Assembly (NCBI GenBank): GCA_030522415.1
Contig: CM060107.1
Location: 21,984,071 to 22,048,070 of the forward strand
Direction: 5' to 3'
Length of the DNA: 64,000 bases
Source: Channallabes apus
Taxonomy: Eukaryota > Chordata > Actinopteri > Siluriformes > Clariidae
The notes beneath the pieces are model-generated. The model was not told the DNA's origin and made no database searches. It saw only the letters and a list, made by a program, of their open reading frames with translations. Numbering within the stretch: the stretch's first letter is position 1; each line of letters starts with the position of its first letter. This document shows positions 10,770 through 22,932 of this stretch, piece by piece. The position numbers and the translations under genes were made by a program.

Positions 10770-11064
10770 GCAAAAGGGACTTCTTTCTTTCAACAATTTT
10801 GTTCTGCTTCCATAAAGGCCAGATTTGAGTGCTAACTAATCGTTGTCCTGTGGACGGATTCTCCCACCTGAGCTGTCAGTTTAGGTGGACGGCCATGTCT
10901 TGGTAGGTTTGAAGTTGTGCCATACTCTTTCCATTTTTGGATGATGGATTGAACAGTGCTTGATGAGATTTTCAAAGCTTCGGATATTTTTTAGAACCTA
11001 ATCCTGCTTTAAACTTCTCCACAGCCTTATCCCAGACCTGTCTCGTGTGTTCCTTAGACTTCAT
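10770..11064 (-). pseudogene. Tc1-like transposase N-terminus, decayed
   Basis: Minus-strand translation from ATG 11064 gives MKSKEHTRQVWDKAVEKFK, the start of a Tc1-like helix-turn-helix domain. A deletion or frameshift follows near 10985 (the tcggatattttttagaac stretch). In the next frame come HTH residues matching QSIIQKWKEYGTT-type Tc1 sequence and a proline-rich linker. The catalytic domain is missing. It is a different subfamily from the copies at 1-604 and 30651-32272. Confidence 0.7.
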
Positions 11065-11748
11065 AATGCTGTTTGTTCACTAATGTTCTCTCACAAACCT
11101 CTGAGGGCATCACAGATTGGAATATATACATATGGAAAATATTTTGTTGAGGGGGAAAAAATAATAGTCCTGCCACCTAGTGCATTGCTAAGTTTCTGGT
11201 CTTGTACATATTGTAGGTTTCAGTAGAATCAGGCTGTGTTGAAGAATGAACGACTGCAGGCAGAGTTTATCAGCAGTAGCAGTGAATCAGTGAGTCTTCT
11301 GACTGACAGCATGAATTAGTTGCTTATGTAATGAGCATGTATGTAATAATTGGGGTGATGACCCTTTGCTTAAAATATAGTTGTTGTTGTTGGTCTTTCG
11401 GCTGCTCAAATATAGTATTGGGTAAAATTTGTGCGGTTTTACAAAGGAATTACATTCTTAGTTTTACTGAAAATCCTGCAGAACTAGCCTTGATAACCAG
11501 TTCTTATGAGGCCTTTGTCACACCTGCTTCCCTTTTCATGCATGCAAAACATTCTTTTTTTTGTCTGTCTGAAAATTGCCTTTTACGTAATATGGTGCTT
11601 TCTTTTCCGGCCTATATACAGTATATAGATGTACAGGGCTGATAGTGGAAAACATTCCTGAGCCTGAACTTTTTTTCCTTGCCCCCGAGGTGAGTAGGGG
11701 TGGGGGTACTATGTATGAGACGCACTTTTAACACATAACACTTTTAAC

Positions 11749-11752
<4 letters not shown>
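11065..11752. other. Intergenic, Tc1 leader and unique sequence
   Basis: Bases 11065 to about 11170 probably belong to the leader of the Tc1 remnant. The rest has no recognised gene; the 103-codon plus frame at 11331-11642 lacks recognisable domains. Confidence 0.4.

Positions 11753-11822
<70 letters not shown>
11753..11822. repeat. (TA)n microsatellite
   Basis: About 35 TA units. Similar tracts at 1809, 13868 and 16887 mark this region as TA-rich. Confidence 0.95.
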
Positions 11823-11824
<2 letters not shown>

Positions 11825-12022
11825 CCTATGCATAACCCTGATCATTATTGTCAAGTGGCTCTTTTTAGATATTTTCATATTTGCATTATGCCCCCAGTAT
11901 TATTCAAGAAAATACAGCATTTTCTTCTCAATATGTTCAGTGCCTAGATTGACATTATCAGCCCATCTTAGTACAATCACTGGAAGTAAATGCTACAGAT
12001 GCTACAGCCATACCAAGACAGG

Positions 12023-12195
12023 TCAGTAATACCCCTTTTCCACTGCTCTGGTTCCCGTGCCGGTTTGGTGCCGGTTCCCAATTTTGGAACCAGTGCTGCG
12101 CTTTTCCACAAAGAAAAAAATTGGTGCCGGTGCCCTAAAATAAGCACCGAACCGGTGTTATGCGCTAAAATGCCCCCCTGCCATGGATTGCCCCC
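12023..12195. mobile_element. Non-autonomous DNA element (MITE) fragment
   Basis: Starts ccccttttccactgctctgg and holds internal repeats of ggtgccggt/accggcac type; it ends near gttatgcgctaaaatgccccc. The tail recurs at 738-775 and 13935-13970. Terminal cttttccac is shared in style with the MITE at 35129-35692. Superfamily (hAT- or Harbinger-like) is not resolved. Confidence 0.5.
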
Positions 12196-12240
12196 CCCCC
12201 CACACAGAATCGCTATCAAATATTATATTAGAACATAAAT

Positions 12241-13720
12241 TCAAGATTCAAGATTCAAGATTCTTTATTTGTCACATGCATAGTTATACAAGTATAACAC
12301 GCAGTGAAATGTATCCTGAACCGCTCCTACTTTGTGCAAATAACAAGAAACAAAAGAAATAATCTATAAATAGAAATTGGGGGGGAAAAAAATAAAAAAA
12401 GGTGGAAATGTAAACATAATAATAAAGTGTGTATATGAGCAGGATAAAATGTTAGAGCAAGTGATGCTTACAGTCCAGACTAAAGTGCAGTGTGCAGTGT
12501 GGAATGTCAGCACAGCAGTGTGTGGGTGAACTGGTACAGTCTTATGAATGGGAGAGTGGTCCATCATGGTTGAGGAGTCTAATCGCCTGTGGATAAAAAC
12601 TCCTCCTGAGTCTCTCCGTTTTGGCCATAATGACCCGGAACTTCTGCCTGAATGCAGAAGTTTGAACAGTCCATTATTGGGGTGCGACAAGTTCTTAATG
12701 ATTCGAGCTGCCCTGGTTTTACATCTCCTGGTGTAGATGTCCTGCATGGAGGGGAGAGTTAACCTGCAGCAGCGTTCAGCTGCCCGGATCACTCTCTGGA
12801 GGGCTTTCCTGTCCTGTACACAGCTATTCCCAAACCAGGATGAAATGTTCTGTGTGAGTATGCTCTCAACAGCACCCGAGTAGAAAGCCTTAAGGACAGC
12901 AGGGGAAACCCCAAACTTCCTCAACTGCCTCAGGTGGTACAGACGCTGCTTTGCCCTTTTCGTCTGAGCACAGATATGCTCAGTCCAAGTCAGATCCTCG
13001 GAGATGTGGACGCCCAGGTACTTGAAGCTGCTCACTCTCTCCACTAGAGCTCCATTGATGATGAGGGGTTTGTGGTCCAGTTGTCCCCTTCTGAAGTCCA
13101 CCACCAGCTCCTTCGTCTTACTGACGTTCAGTCGGAGGCAGTTTTCTTCACACCATAGTGCCAGGTTCTCCACTTCATCTATGTAGGCCGACTCATCGTT
13201 GTTGGAGATGAAGCCCAGCACCACCGTATCGTCAGCAAACTTAACGATGGTGTTGGAGTCGAACATGGCCACACAGTCTGAAGTGTAAAGGGAGTATAGC
13301 AGTGGAGAGAGAACACATCCCTGTGGAGCACTTGTGTTGATGGTGATGCTGCTGGAGAAGCACTTGCCCACTCTCACCGCTTGAGATCTGTCCGAGAGGA
13401 AGTCCAACACCCAGGCACACAAGCGTTTGTTAAGTCCTAGATCTCTCACCTTTGTGAACAGTCTGTTAGGCACTATTGTGTTGAAAGCAGAGCTGTAATC
13501 TATAAACAGCAATCTCACATAGTTACCTTGCTTCTTGTCCACGTGGCTGAGAGTGGTGTGCAGAACATGGGAGATGGCATCCTTTGTGGATCTGTTGGGG
13601 CGGTAGGCGAACTGAAGTGGATCTATGGAGTTGGGGATGGAGGAGGAGATGATGTTTTTTAGCAGACCCTCAAATACCTTCATGACCATCGATGTCAGTG
13701 CAACAGTGCAACAGTGCAAT
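12241..13720 (-). mobile_element. CR1/Rex1-like LINE, 5'-truncated
   Basis: A non-LTR retrotransposon on the minus strand. The 3' end is at 12241-12263, with three units of a caagatt/aatcttg-type tail repeat, the usual end of this family. Next to it ttctttatttgtcacatgc forms the 3' UTR end. The element is cut off at about 13720 and lacks ORF1, the endonuclease and the RT N-terminus. Confidence 0.85.
12364..13719 (-). pseudogene. Reverse transcriptase, CR1/Rex1-like LINE
   Basis: This is the RT part of a LINE ORF2 that copies its own RNA at the insertion site. The 451-codon frame has the jockey-superfamily order: LQFAYRPNRSTKDAI (about residues 36-50), FIDYSSAFN (72-80), GCVLSPLLYSLY and the catalytic FADD box (about residue 159). 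A C-terminal domain includes FKYLGVHI and RRCKTRAARIIKN. The last 60-70 residues run into UTR-like sequence, suggesting a late frameshift. The N-terminus including the endonuclease is absent, so it is dead as an element although the RT core is open. Confidence 0.85.
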
Positions 13721-13863
13721 TCATAGGTTTATTATTATCAAATGTGATATTACAATTATAATGAAGCCTAGGCACGAGACAGCCGTCAAGACCAATAATA
13801 CAAATTGTTGTATAATGTTTATTTTATGGCACATTTATTTTTCAGGGCTTGGTCATAAATATG

Positions 13864-13867
<4 letters not shown>

Positions 13868-13921
<54 letters not shown>
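13868..13921. repeat. (TA)n microsatellite
   Basis: About 27 TA units followed by ctgtatatatatat. It lies directly before the dispersed repeat fragment at 13935. Confidence 0.95.
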
Positions 13922-13922
<1 letters not shown>

Positions 13923-13934
13923 TGTATATATATA

Positions 13935-14575
13935 TCCATGGCAAGGGGGCATTTTAGCGCACAACACCGGCCCCTAAACTCTGCTGGTCTAGTCGCGAGA
14001 ACCCGTGACGTCACGAGCGGTGGGCGGAGTTATAGGGAGCGTTTTTTAAAAATGGCGGAAACATGGCATTAATAGTACTCCAAAGTACACAGGAATTGAT
14101 TAACTAATTGATTATCCTCCGCTAATTTCTTACATAAAGTGACGAGTGGGTGGGGGATATTAATTAACAGGTCAATCTCAGCAATAAAGGAGCATAAGCG
14201 AATTTTTAAATCAGTCACACATTGAGGGTGGAATATTATGCCGTAATATTCCTGCCACAATTCTGCGCGTGGGGTGTCTCGCTCAACATGTTCTCCGCGC
14301 AGACTTCTTGATTCTGTGCGCGCTCGACTCGCTTAACTTTGTCCAGTGTTACAAAACAGCCACAAAACTAGCCAATCACAGATATCCACACACTACTTCT
14401 GATTGGCTGTTCCTTCTCTATCACCTGCGCATCTCAGATCTAGAGAAATGACAGATCAATATCCGCGAACATGATTTTTATTTTTCCCCCGCAGTCACAA
14501 TACGCCGGATATCCGTACGTGGTGTGGTGCAGGAACGCTATTACCCTTGTGTGTGTGTGTGTATATATATATAGT
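13935..14575. other. Dispersed-repeat fragment and unique sequence before the Gypsy remnant
   Basis: Bases 13937-13970 (ggcaagggggcattttagcg) match 738-775 and, inverted, 12155-12180. The stretch 13990-14060 has tgacgtca and ggcggagt. Bases 14365-14410 hold two CCAAT-type motifs (gccaatcac; tgattggct) in opposite directions. No gene is supported. A (GT)n/(TA)n tract lies at 14549-14573. Confidence 0.45.
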
Positions 14576-14821
14576 AAAAAACGCTACTATATATATCTTG
14601 GATCTTGGAGTACGAGTGAGCTTACTTGCTCCCCAATGCAAAAGGCTGGGGAGTAGTTTATTACTCTCAGCACAAGCACACATACACAGGTCAAGCACAC
14701 ACACATAAACACGCGCAACTTGGCCGAAGCCACCAACCTAAACACTCTTCTCTCTCATGGTAGACAGAGAAAACCCCCGCAAAGCATGACGGTCGTCAGC
14801 CGCCGCCCTGCCCACGCCACA
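14576..14821 (-). repeat. Deleted Gypsy: 3' LTR
   Basis: Matches 16361-16582 closely from ggatcttggagtacg (14600) to cgcccacgccaca (14821). The outer 24 bp differ: gtaaaaaacgctactatata stands where the other LTR has tgtagcgtttttcgacgc. Confidence 0.85.
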
Positions 14822-16319
14822 CTGCCCCCACCCGAGCTGTGACCGTCCCCGGTCACCATGACTCTCAGTCTTGGAGGCGTGAAGGCGGTCGGCGCTGTGT
14901 ACGCCGGGGTCCTTTTGTGAAGAAGCACATTGTCCTGGAGGCGGTCCGGCCTCCGCAGAGTTCGATGTCTTGCCGGCGTTCGGCTGGTAAGGCGCAAGAT
15001 GGTCTCGGTGGAGCAACACTCGCGCCTGCCCCGCCAACCGCACCCGGTAGATGAACTCAGAGAGCTGAGCGAGCACTGTACAGGGGCCCACCCAGTGAGA
15101 CATGAGCTTGGGTGAACGCCCTCTCTTCCTTCCGGAGGAACACACCCACACCTGCTCATCAGCAGCAAAGCCTCGCCCCTGGCTGTGAGGGTCCACGCCC
15201 ACACGCTCCACAGGTGCCCCCACCCGAAAGTCCTGAAGCGGTGCCCGCAAGCGCTGGGTGGGGCCCTTCTTTGCCGTGTAGTGGACAAAGCGTTCACTGA
15301 CCAGCGGCGGCGCAGGTGAAACGACTGCGGGCGATGCTCTCGGCGAGGGAGTAACTCGGCACACGCGCTCTTCACCTGGCTCGCAGGACCGATGACGCGC
15401 TTTGCTGCCCGGATGTTCACCTGGCACGACCACTGGCGCTCGTCCGACGGCTGCTGGGGTACGCTGTCCCTCAGACCTAGGAACGTTGCCTCGGCATCGC
15501 CGCGAAACCCCAGAGACTTTTCCGTTGTGGCCTAGCCGTGACGGGTAGCCCTGTCCCCGGCTAGATTCACCTACCGAGTGCCCCCGAGCTGCGGGTGGTC
15601 GCTCGGCTCTTTCACCGTGATGCACCGCAGTTGTGGGTTCAGCGCGCTGTGCTGCGCATAGCGCCTCGGTAAGGGAAGCTGGTGCTGCTAACCTGATGTG
15701 CTCACGGAGCCGCGGCGGTCGGAGCCCGCGAAGAAAAGCGCGATACGCTAGCTCTTCCTGTTTATTGGGCTCGCACTCTGGATAGCCCCAGTGGCTCAGA
15801 TGCGCGCCGCTCGCGGACCGCCAGCTCCTCGCACGCTGCTTCTTGACGGTCACCGGCGCCGAACCGGAGGTGAATCGACTCTCGGAGCTTTGCCCAGTCC
15901 TTCCGCTCATCGGCCCAGAGGTCTTCCAATGCCCTGAGCGCATCGCCCTTCAGCGAGAGTGCAACCCTTACGGCCGTTTCCACCGAAGACCAGCCTGCGA
16001 ACTCGGCGACTAGCTCCACTTGGGCAAAGAACGCGTAGGGCTCGACGGCGCCGTTGTAGGAGGGAAGGCGCAGCTGCGGCGCACATCACCGGCACGGAGC
16101 TGTAGCTTGCTCCGGCACTTGCGCAGCGTCAACGTTGGGCTCCGCTCCGAGATCCAGTGCCGGGATCCTCATCTCGCCGCTCCGCTTTCGTCGTGCCGCT
16201 TTGTTGGCACTGATTCCGTCCGGGAGATGCTTCTTCTTCCGGAGTTGTGCTGCAACTCGGCGGCCCTCCTGAATCTTTCGCAGGTCCTCCGCCGTTCGCT
16301 CCAACTCAAAACTCTCCAT
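14822..16319 (-). pseudogene. Gag-integrase fusion left by deletion
   Basis: The gag start is ATG 16319, 16 nt after the LTR: MESFELERTAEDLRKIQEG, lysine-rich after about residue 28. The frame breaks near 16086. Gag-like sequence continues in other frames (15762-16019, containing LSLKGDALRALEDLW; then 15943 downward, with AYRAFLRGLRPPRL). Within the frame 14738-15943 the residues change to an integrase C-terminus: GRSPKLMSHWVGP, YRVRLAGQ and LLHRDHLAPY, the GPY/F-type module that normally follows the catalytic core. No active site remains. Confidence 0.8.
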
Positions 16320-16336
16320 CCCACTTCTGACACCAA

Positions 16337-16582
16337 TGTAGCGTTTTTCGACGCTAGCAGGGATCTTGGAGTACGAGTGAGCTTACTTGCTCCCCAATGC
16401 AAAAGGCTGGGGAGTAGTTTATTACTCTCAGCACAAGCACACATACACAGGTCAAGCACACACACATAAACACGCGCAACTTGGCCGAAGCCACCAACCT
16501 AAACACTCTTCTCTCTCATGGTAGACAGAGAAAACCCCCGCAAAGCATGACGGTCGTCAGCTGCCACCCCGCCCACGCCACA
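16337..16582 (-). repeat. Deleted Gypsy: 5' LTR
   Basis: 246 bp, beginning tgtagcgtttttcgacgct and ending cccacgccaca in plus orientation, with TG...CA ends. A 36-bp piece of this LTR end recurs at 47766-47801. Confidence 0.9.
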
Positions 16583-16592
16583 ATATATATAT

Positions 16593-17392
<800 letters not shown>

Positions 17393-18060
17393 TGCGTTCC
17401 ATTCCGAAGTGCTCCCACACAAGGTGCTCCCTTCTCCCTGGTCCGTTTACAGGGAATGCCGGTTAAGATGGGGCAATACAATCTGACTCACGTGAATTAA
17501 CAAGAGAATTAAAAACATTAAAAAGAACTTGTGGTCGCTTACAGGCTACTACGTTGGGAAAAAAAATAGTTTTAGCAGATTTTACAGCTCTCTGATATTT
17601 ACATAGCGCATTATTAGATTAATAATAATTCATTAATTCAGTTTTTTTTTACAGAGCCTATATAGATTTCTTGATTAAATTTAAATGTGAATTTTTGTGC
17701 CCTTTTAATATAATGTCCTCGATAATAATGATAAATAAATAAATCCTTTTTCACGCTCCAGCGAGATGCAATGACCTATGGGAAATATTTTATTCCTTTT
17801 TCCGGTGAAGGGAAGACCTGTTGTTCACTTATTCCCTACACCATTCGCAGTTCACTTTGAACTGGACATATTCGTTCCCTGTGGTCTGGAATCACACTTA
17901 ACATGGCTGAACACCCTGAGCAGTGTACTTCGCTGGGTACTTCAGGCCGTTTGGAACGCACCTTCGAGTTTTGTCGAGGTAAGTTCCCTTCACCGACATT
18001 CCCTGCAAATGGAAAAGGGAGTAGGGAGCACCCTGTGAAGTATCTTCGAAATGGAACACA
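17393..18060. mobile_element. MITE with imperfect terminal inverted repeats
   Basis: Left end tgcgttccattccgaag and right end (reverse complement) tgtgttccatttcgaag match in 15 of 17 positions. Homology continues inward through ggtgctccct on both sides. The length of 668 bp and absence of a transposase fit a non-autonomous DNA element. No clear target duplication is visible. Open frames inside (17778-18156) are not recognised. Confidence 0.6.
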
Positions 18061-18124
18061 GATCAAGAAATGTGCTGGAATAACAAGAGATCCTGGTTTA
18101 CTAGAAGAGGAATAAAGAGACCCC
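18061..18124. other. Spacer between MITE and Harbinger-A
   Basis: Short AT-rich link ending gaccccg; it contains no gene. Confidence 0.6.
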
Positions 18125-18336
18125 GGGGGTGTTCCAGGAAGCAGGTTATGTGACATACCCGGATAAGTTTGAGGGTAAGTTAGTGGATAACCTCAACTTC
18201 CGGTTCCAAAAACGGAGGTAACTTTCTGGGTATGTATGTAACCATAGCAACTTACTCTCTGAAGATAACCTGCTCGGCAGCAGGTTATGTTCCAGGGTAA
18301 GTTTGTTCCAGAAGGTTATTCAGCAGACCGCGCCCC

Positions 18337-19572
18337 TTTGATGAGGATCCTGTGGACGCGGAGGCACAAATTATACAAGGTTTTTTTCGCCGGGAGAGAG
18401 TTATAAGACCTCGTATTGATGTTTTTTTTTTTTTTTTTGATTTTCTAATGATTATTTGAAAGAGCGTTATTGGTTTTCAATGGAATTAAATTATTTAACA
18501 CATCTCTTGAAACCGCATATTGTACATATCACAAACGGCGGGTCTGCGCTTAGTAAACATTCCGTGTATATCACTTCGTTTTTTTCCAGGGCATTTTTTG
18601 TGCAACGTGGGTGATGCAGAGCATGTGGTAAAGGCAACTGTATGTCTGGCACTTAAACACTTCTTACACACATGTGTACAGCAGGTCCCTGGACATAAAC
18701 CTCTGTGTGGTATTAAAGAGGAATTCCACAGAGTGGCAGGTTTTGTCCTTTGTAGTAAAATTGATGACGCATATTTAATATGTAGTCATACTATTTATAT
18801 ACATGTATTCATCCTGCACACACACACACACTTGATCCTCCCATATATGACTTTCTATTTCAGGTTTTTCAAATGTAATTGGGTGCATTGATAGCACCTA
18901 TATTCCTATTAAAGCTAAAGCTATAGCTTCAATAAATGAGGGAGATGATGTTAATAGGAAATCTATTCATAGTATCAATGTACAGGTAACAACTTAATTT
19001 TGCGTCCTTAATTTTTTGCCTTGTTAAAATCATTAAACTCATTACTTTTTTCACACATATGTGAGGCAACTCACATCATTACTAATGATAAGACAAAATG
19101 GCCAGGATCTGTGTCATCATTATGCCAGACATTTCAGCAGTTTTTTTTTCTTTTTGCTATATTTGTATTGTACACTTGAATCATTACAGGACAGTACAGT
19201 GGTTACTTTGCTGGGGGACAGGGGATACCCTTGTCTGCGCTATTTAATGCCACCCTACCCTGAACCTGATCCTGGACCATAGACACGCTATAACCTGACT
19301 CACAGTCGAACATGGGCCAAGGTGGAGATGACCATAGGGATCCTCAAGTCTAGATTTCAGTGTAGCCCAGTGTGGGCTCCGGGTCAGTCCAGAGAGGGCA
19401 TGTGACATCATAATGGCTTGTGTTGTGCTTCACAACATTGCCACTATAAGAGGAGAGAGCCACCCTCCTTATATTGAAGAAGATGGCCCAGAGGAACCTC
19501 TACAGATTTTTGCACACAACAGAGATGGAAGACTTTTGAGAGACAGGATTTGTCAAAATTACTTTTATTAAA
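18337..19572 (+). pseudogene. Harbinger-A transposase, broken
   Basis: Collinear with the four exons of the Harbinger-B transposase. The ATG is missing (gcagaccgcgcccc where B has gagcatggcgtgccc). A T-run at 18422-18439 replaces the exon-1 segment encoding the FSFPND region. Exon-2-like sequence at about 18861-18986 carries IGCIDSTYIPIKA (Thr-His of the first catalytic motif changed to Thr-Tyr). Exon 3 has lost the ASVHDA-type segment, and exon 4 has small indels around 19370. Inactive. Confidence 0.85.
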
Positions 19573-19599
19573 TAGTTTGCACTGGTCTGCTGTACAGTT

Positions 19600-21185
19600 C
19601 ATGTCTTTTTTTCCTGAAAAACAATGAAAGTAAAATGAAATAAAATGTGTGTTTTTTTTTATGACATTGCTTTATATACACAACACTTTTAACACGCAAC
19701 AGATTAATATACGCACAAGTTCTCACCTTAAGGCGATGCTCCAGTAATTAAATTTCTAGTGTTGCTTTTTTAATGGATAGCCTTTTCTCTTCCATTTGAA
19801 GCTGTATAAGGTCCATCTCCATGTCACTTTTTCTTATTTGTTTTTGAAGATGGACCTTATACAGCTCCTGGCAACTACAGTAGGAAGGAAACTAGGAATT
19901 ATTATTCAAAAATAATTAAATAAATTCTGAGATTCTGTCAGAAAATAAAATGTAAATATGGACAACTGCACACAAATTCTTACATCGCTTAGATCGTGCA
20001 TTGAGGTTGAAGGACCTTCATCCGTGAAGAAATCCCCAGGTATGTACTGTGAAAGAACAATGACAGTTTGTTACTCTAATGTAAAAAGGGGGCGCTGCAT
20101 TATAATGGTATGCATCCCACCTCGGTGGATCTACCAGCATTGTCCACTTCTGTCACAGCAGATGTGGTCTCTTCATCTTCATCCTTCAGTGAAAATATGC
20201 AAGTATACGTCATCTGGCAAAAAAGAAAAAAAGTACCTAAAAGCAACTAAAGGTTCCTGACAACAAAACACTTGCAACTGTGACAGACTGTGTTCTTTCT
20301 GTAGCGTCCAATAATATAATCCCTTTATCTAATCAACCCAGTATCTATAAGAAAATACAACCCAGCATAAAATTCTCAATATTATCAAAGAAAAAACCAC
20401 TAATGCAGGAAAAAACATGTCAAAGTAATACAGCTTAGATCACAATAGCCTACTGTATACATCATGGGCAGTTAAATACATAAGCCTGCATAAAAACGTT
20501 AAGCATGTTCAAAAGCCTTTAAGTGATAGAGATAGTAATTTATGAATTCATATAATGAAAACAAACCATAGGTGTAAATTTACATTTCACCATGTTAGTG
20601 TCACTGGTGGCCCTTTATTAAGGGACAGAGCCAGAACTCCTCAGATGGGGTGAGGGGGGGTGGTGCTGGGCCCCCGCCAGTTAGATGGGCTTCAGCCTTC
20701 TTTCTATTAGCTACATGACAGATATACTAAACCGTGTTTAATAAATAGTTCAGTGATCGTGTAATAAGATATTACCTTTTTGCAGAACGTTTTTGTGTTT
20801 CATATTCACTTGGCTTCTGCCTCCAGAAGGATTAAACCTTCTTAAATAAGAAACCATACATTCCTAGTCAGTATACACTGGTATTTTAACCTAAAGAAAT
20901 TAATAGCAGGAAAAGTAAATGCTTTCATTTAACAGCCAAAAGGATGCGGAAGGGATGTTTAATTATTTTTGCATTATAATAAAAGGAGAGGCGATGTAAA
21001 TTTTGCAATTTAATACAATCACACATTTACTCTGTCTTTTATTTTTTGCCAAGTCAACTCTCTTTCTTTAGCCGATGCAGCCGTATTGCTTTTTTTTATT
21101 TATTATTATTGGCTTAAATTCCTCATATGCGCGCATTAAAACCTCTGTGAAGTATGCCGCTCTCTTTTTTCACTTTGATGTTCCA
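19600..21185 (-). pseudogene. Harbinger-A Myb/SANT-like gene, broken
   Basis: Minus-strand remnants match the eight exons of the Harbinger-B partner gene: the C-terminal coiled-coil region near 19750-19870, small acidic exons near 20000-20300, the proline-rich exon near 20590-20710, and a shortened SANT exon near 21060-21185. Codons are lost in the SANT exon, so no functional product is expected. Confidence 0.7.
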
Positions 21186-21587
21186 TTTTGACTCGTGAAA
21201 TCGTCGATCCATTGAAAATGTCTTTATGTAGGCACCGTGCACGCGCACTAACTCTGGGTAACCAGTAGGGGGTTGATTAAACTAAATCTTATGACATACT
21301 CTCGGTATGCGGGTTTGGGGTTAATCAACCCAGAGGTTAAGATTAACCAAATGGTAAGTTAACCAAGCTTTCTGGAACACCCCCCAGGGGGGTGTTCCAG
21401 GAAGCAGGTTATGTGACATACCCGGATAAGTTTGAGGGTAAGTTAGTGGATAACCTCAACTTCCGGTTCCAAAAACGGAGGTAACTTTCTGGGTATGTAT
21501 GTAACCATAGCAACTTACTCTCTGAAGATAACCTGCTCGGTAGCAGGTTATGTTCCAGGGTAAGTTTGTTTCAGAAGCTTAGTGAGC

Positions 21588-22900
21588 ATGGCGTGCCCTT
21601 TTGATGAGGATCCTGTGGACGTGGAGGCACAGATTATACGCGGTTTTTTTCGCCGGGAGAGAGTTATAAGACCGCGTATTGATGTGTTTTCATTTCCGAA
21701 TGATTATTTAAAAGAGCGTTATCGGTTTTCAAGGGAATCATTAATTTACTTAACAGATCTCCTGAAACCGCATATTGCACATGTCACACACCGCAAGTCT
21801 GCGCTTAGCACAGAAAATATTCTGTACATAGCACTTCGGTTTTTTGCGTCAGGGCATTTTCTGTACAATGTGGGAGATGCAGAGCATGTGGGAAAGGCAA
21901 CTGTGTGTAGAGCCGTTCGTACAGTATGTCTGGCACTTAAGAACTTTTTACACTCATGTGTACAGTTCCCTGGACATAAACCTCTCCACATTATTAAAGA
22001 GGAATTCCACAGAGTGGCAGGTTTGTCCTTTGTAGTAAAATCTATGACGCACATTTAATATGTAGATATACTATTTATATACATGTATTCATCCTGCATA
22101 CACACACTTGATCCTTGCATACTCTTTGCCTTTGTATTTCAGGGTTTCCAAATGTAATTGGGTGCATTGATGGCACCCACATTCCTATTAAAGCTCCTTC
22201 AATAAATGAGGGAGACTATGTTAATAGGAAATCTATTCATAGCATCAATGTACAGGTAAAAACTTAATTTTGTGTCCTTAATTTTTTGCCTTGTTAGAAT
22301 CATTAAACTCATTACTTTTTTCCACTAAATAGGTAATATGTGAGGCAACCCACATTATTACTAATGTTGAGGCCAAATGGCCAGGATCTGTGCATGATGC
22401 CAGAATTTTCCGGGAGTCATCATTATGCCAGACATTTCAGCAGGGTATGTTTTGTGTTATACATTTTAATTTTTACAAAATTGCATTGTACACTTGAAAC
22501 ATTACAGGACACTTGAATCATTACAGGACAGTTCAATGGTTACTTGCTGGGGGACAGAGGATACCCTTGTCTGCCCTATTTAATGACACCCTACCCTGAA
22601 CCTGATCCTGGACCACAGACACGCTTTAACCTGGCTCACAGCCGAACACGGGCAAAGGTGGAGATGACCATAGGGATCCTCAAGTCTAGGTTTCAGTGTC
22701 TGCGTGGGCTCCGGGTCAGTCCAGAGAGAGCATGCGACATCATAGTGGCTTGTGTTGTGCTTCACAACATTGCCACGATAAGAGGAGAGAGCCACCCTCC
22801 TTGTATCGAAGAGGATGGCGTAGAGGAACCTCTACAAATTTGTGCCCATAGAGATGGAAAACTTTTGAGAGACAGGATTTGTCAAAGTTTCTTTTATTAA
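21588..22900 (+). CDS. Harbinger transposase (HARBI1-like DDE nuclease), four exons
   Basis: Catalyses excision and insertion of the element. Proposed exons are 21588-22020, 22143-22255, 22333-22444 and 22527-22900; each intron has GT-AG ends and the phases agree, giving 343 codons (HARBI1 is of similar size). Exon 1 ([17 protein letters not shown]) holds the N-terminal helical part with [19 protein letters not shown]. Catalytic residues: D154 in [11 protein letters not shown]229 in LLGDRGYP, E265 in [14 protein letters not shown], giving 35 residues between the last two. HDARIF is also kept. I chose ATG 21588; the GTG at 21582 is in frame but unlikely. All key residues are present, so activity is plausible. 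Splice sites are inferred. Confidence 0.9.
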
Positions 22901-22932
22901 ATTTTTTTTAGTGGTCTGCTGTTCACTGTGGT

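Larger units (their letters stand above)
14576..16582 (-). mobile_element. Internally deleted Gypsy LTR retrotransposon
   Basis: Two LTR copies (about 14576-14821 and 16337-16582, 246 bp) flank a 1.5-kb interior on the minus strand. On that strand the 5' LTR is followed by TTGGTGTCAGAAGTGGGAT, a tRNA-type primer site identical in its core to that of Gypsy-1. A purine tract GGGTGGGGGCAG precedes the 3' LTR. The interior joins a Gag fragment straight to the C-terminal integrase region; protease, RT, RNase H and the integrase core are gone. The insertion lies in TA repeats, so the target duplication cannot be read. The first about 24 bp of the 3' LTR are replaced by a small hairpin-like sequence (see findings). 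Confidence 0.85.
18125..21384 (+). mobile_element. Harbinger-A: decayed PIF/Harbinger transposon
   Basis: A 3.26-kb element with ends gggggtgttccaggaagc (left) and tctggaacaccccc (right), the same ends as Harbinger-B. It is closely related to Harbinger-B along its whole length. Its transposase lost its start codon and has frame breaks; its Myb-like gene is also decayed. It directly abuts Harbinger-B with only cag between the two ends. Confidence 0.9.

Noticed and set aside
14738..15943. 401-codon minus frame as a functional protein
   Set aside because: It joins Gag to an integrase tail by deletion and then runs into the LTR; it has no complete domain.
17778..18156. Plus and minus frames near 17.8-18.1 kb as a gene
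   Set aside because: They lie inside a MITE with terminal inverted repeats, without recognisable domain or splice context.
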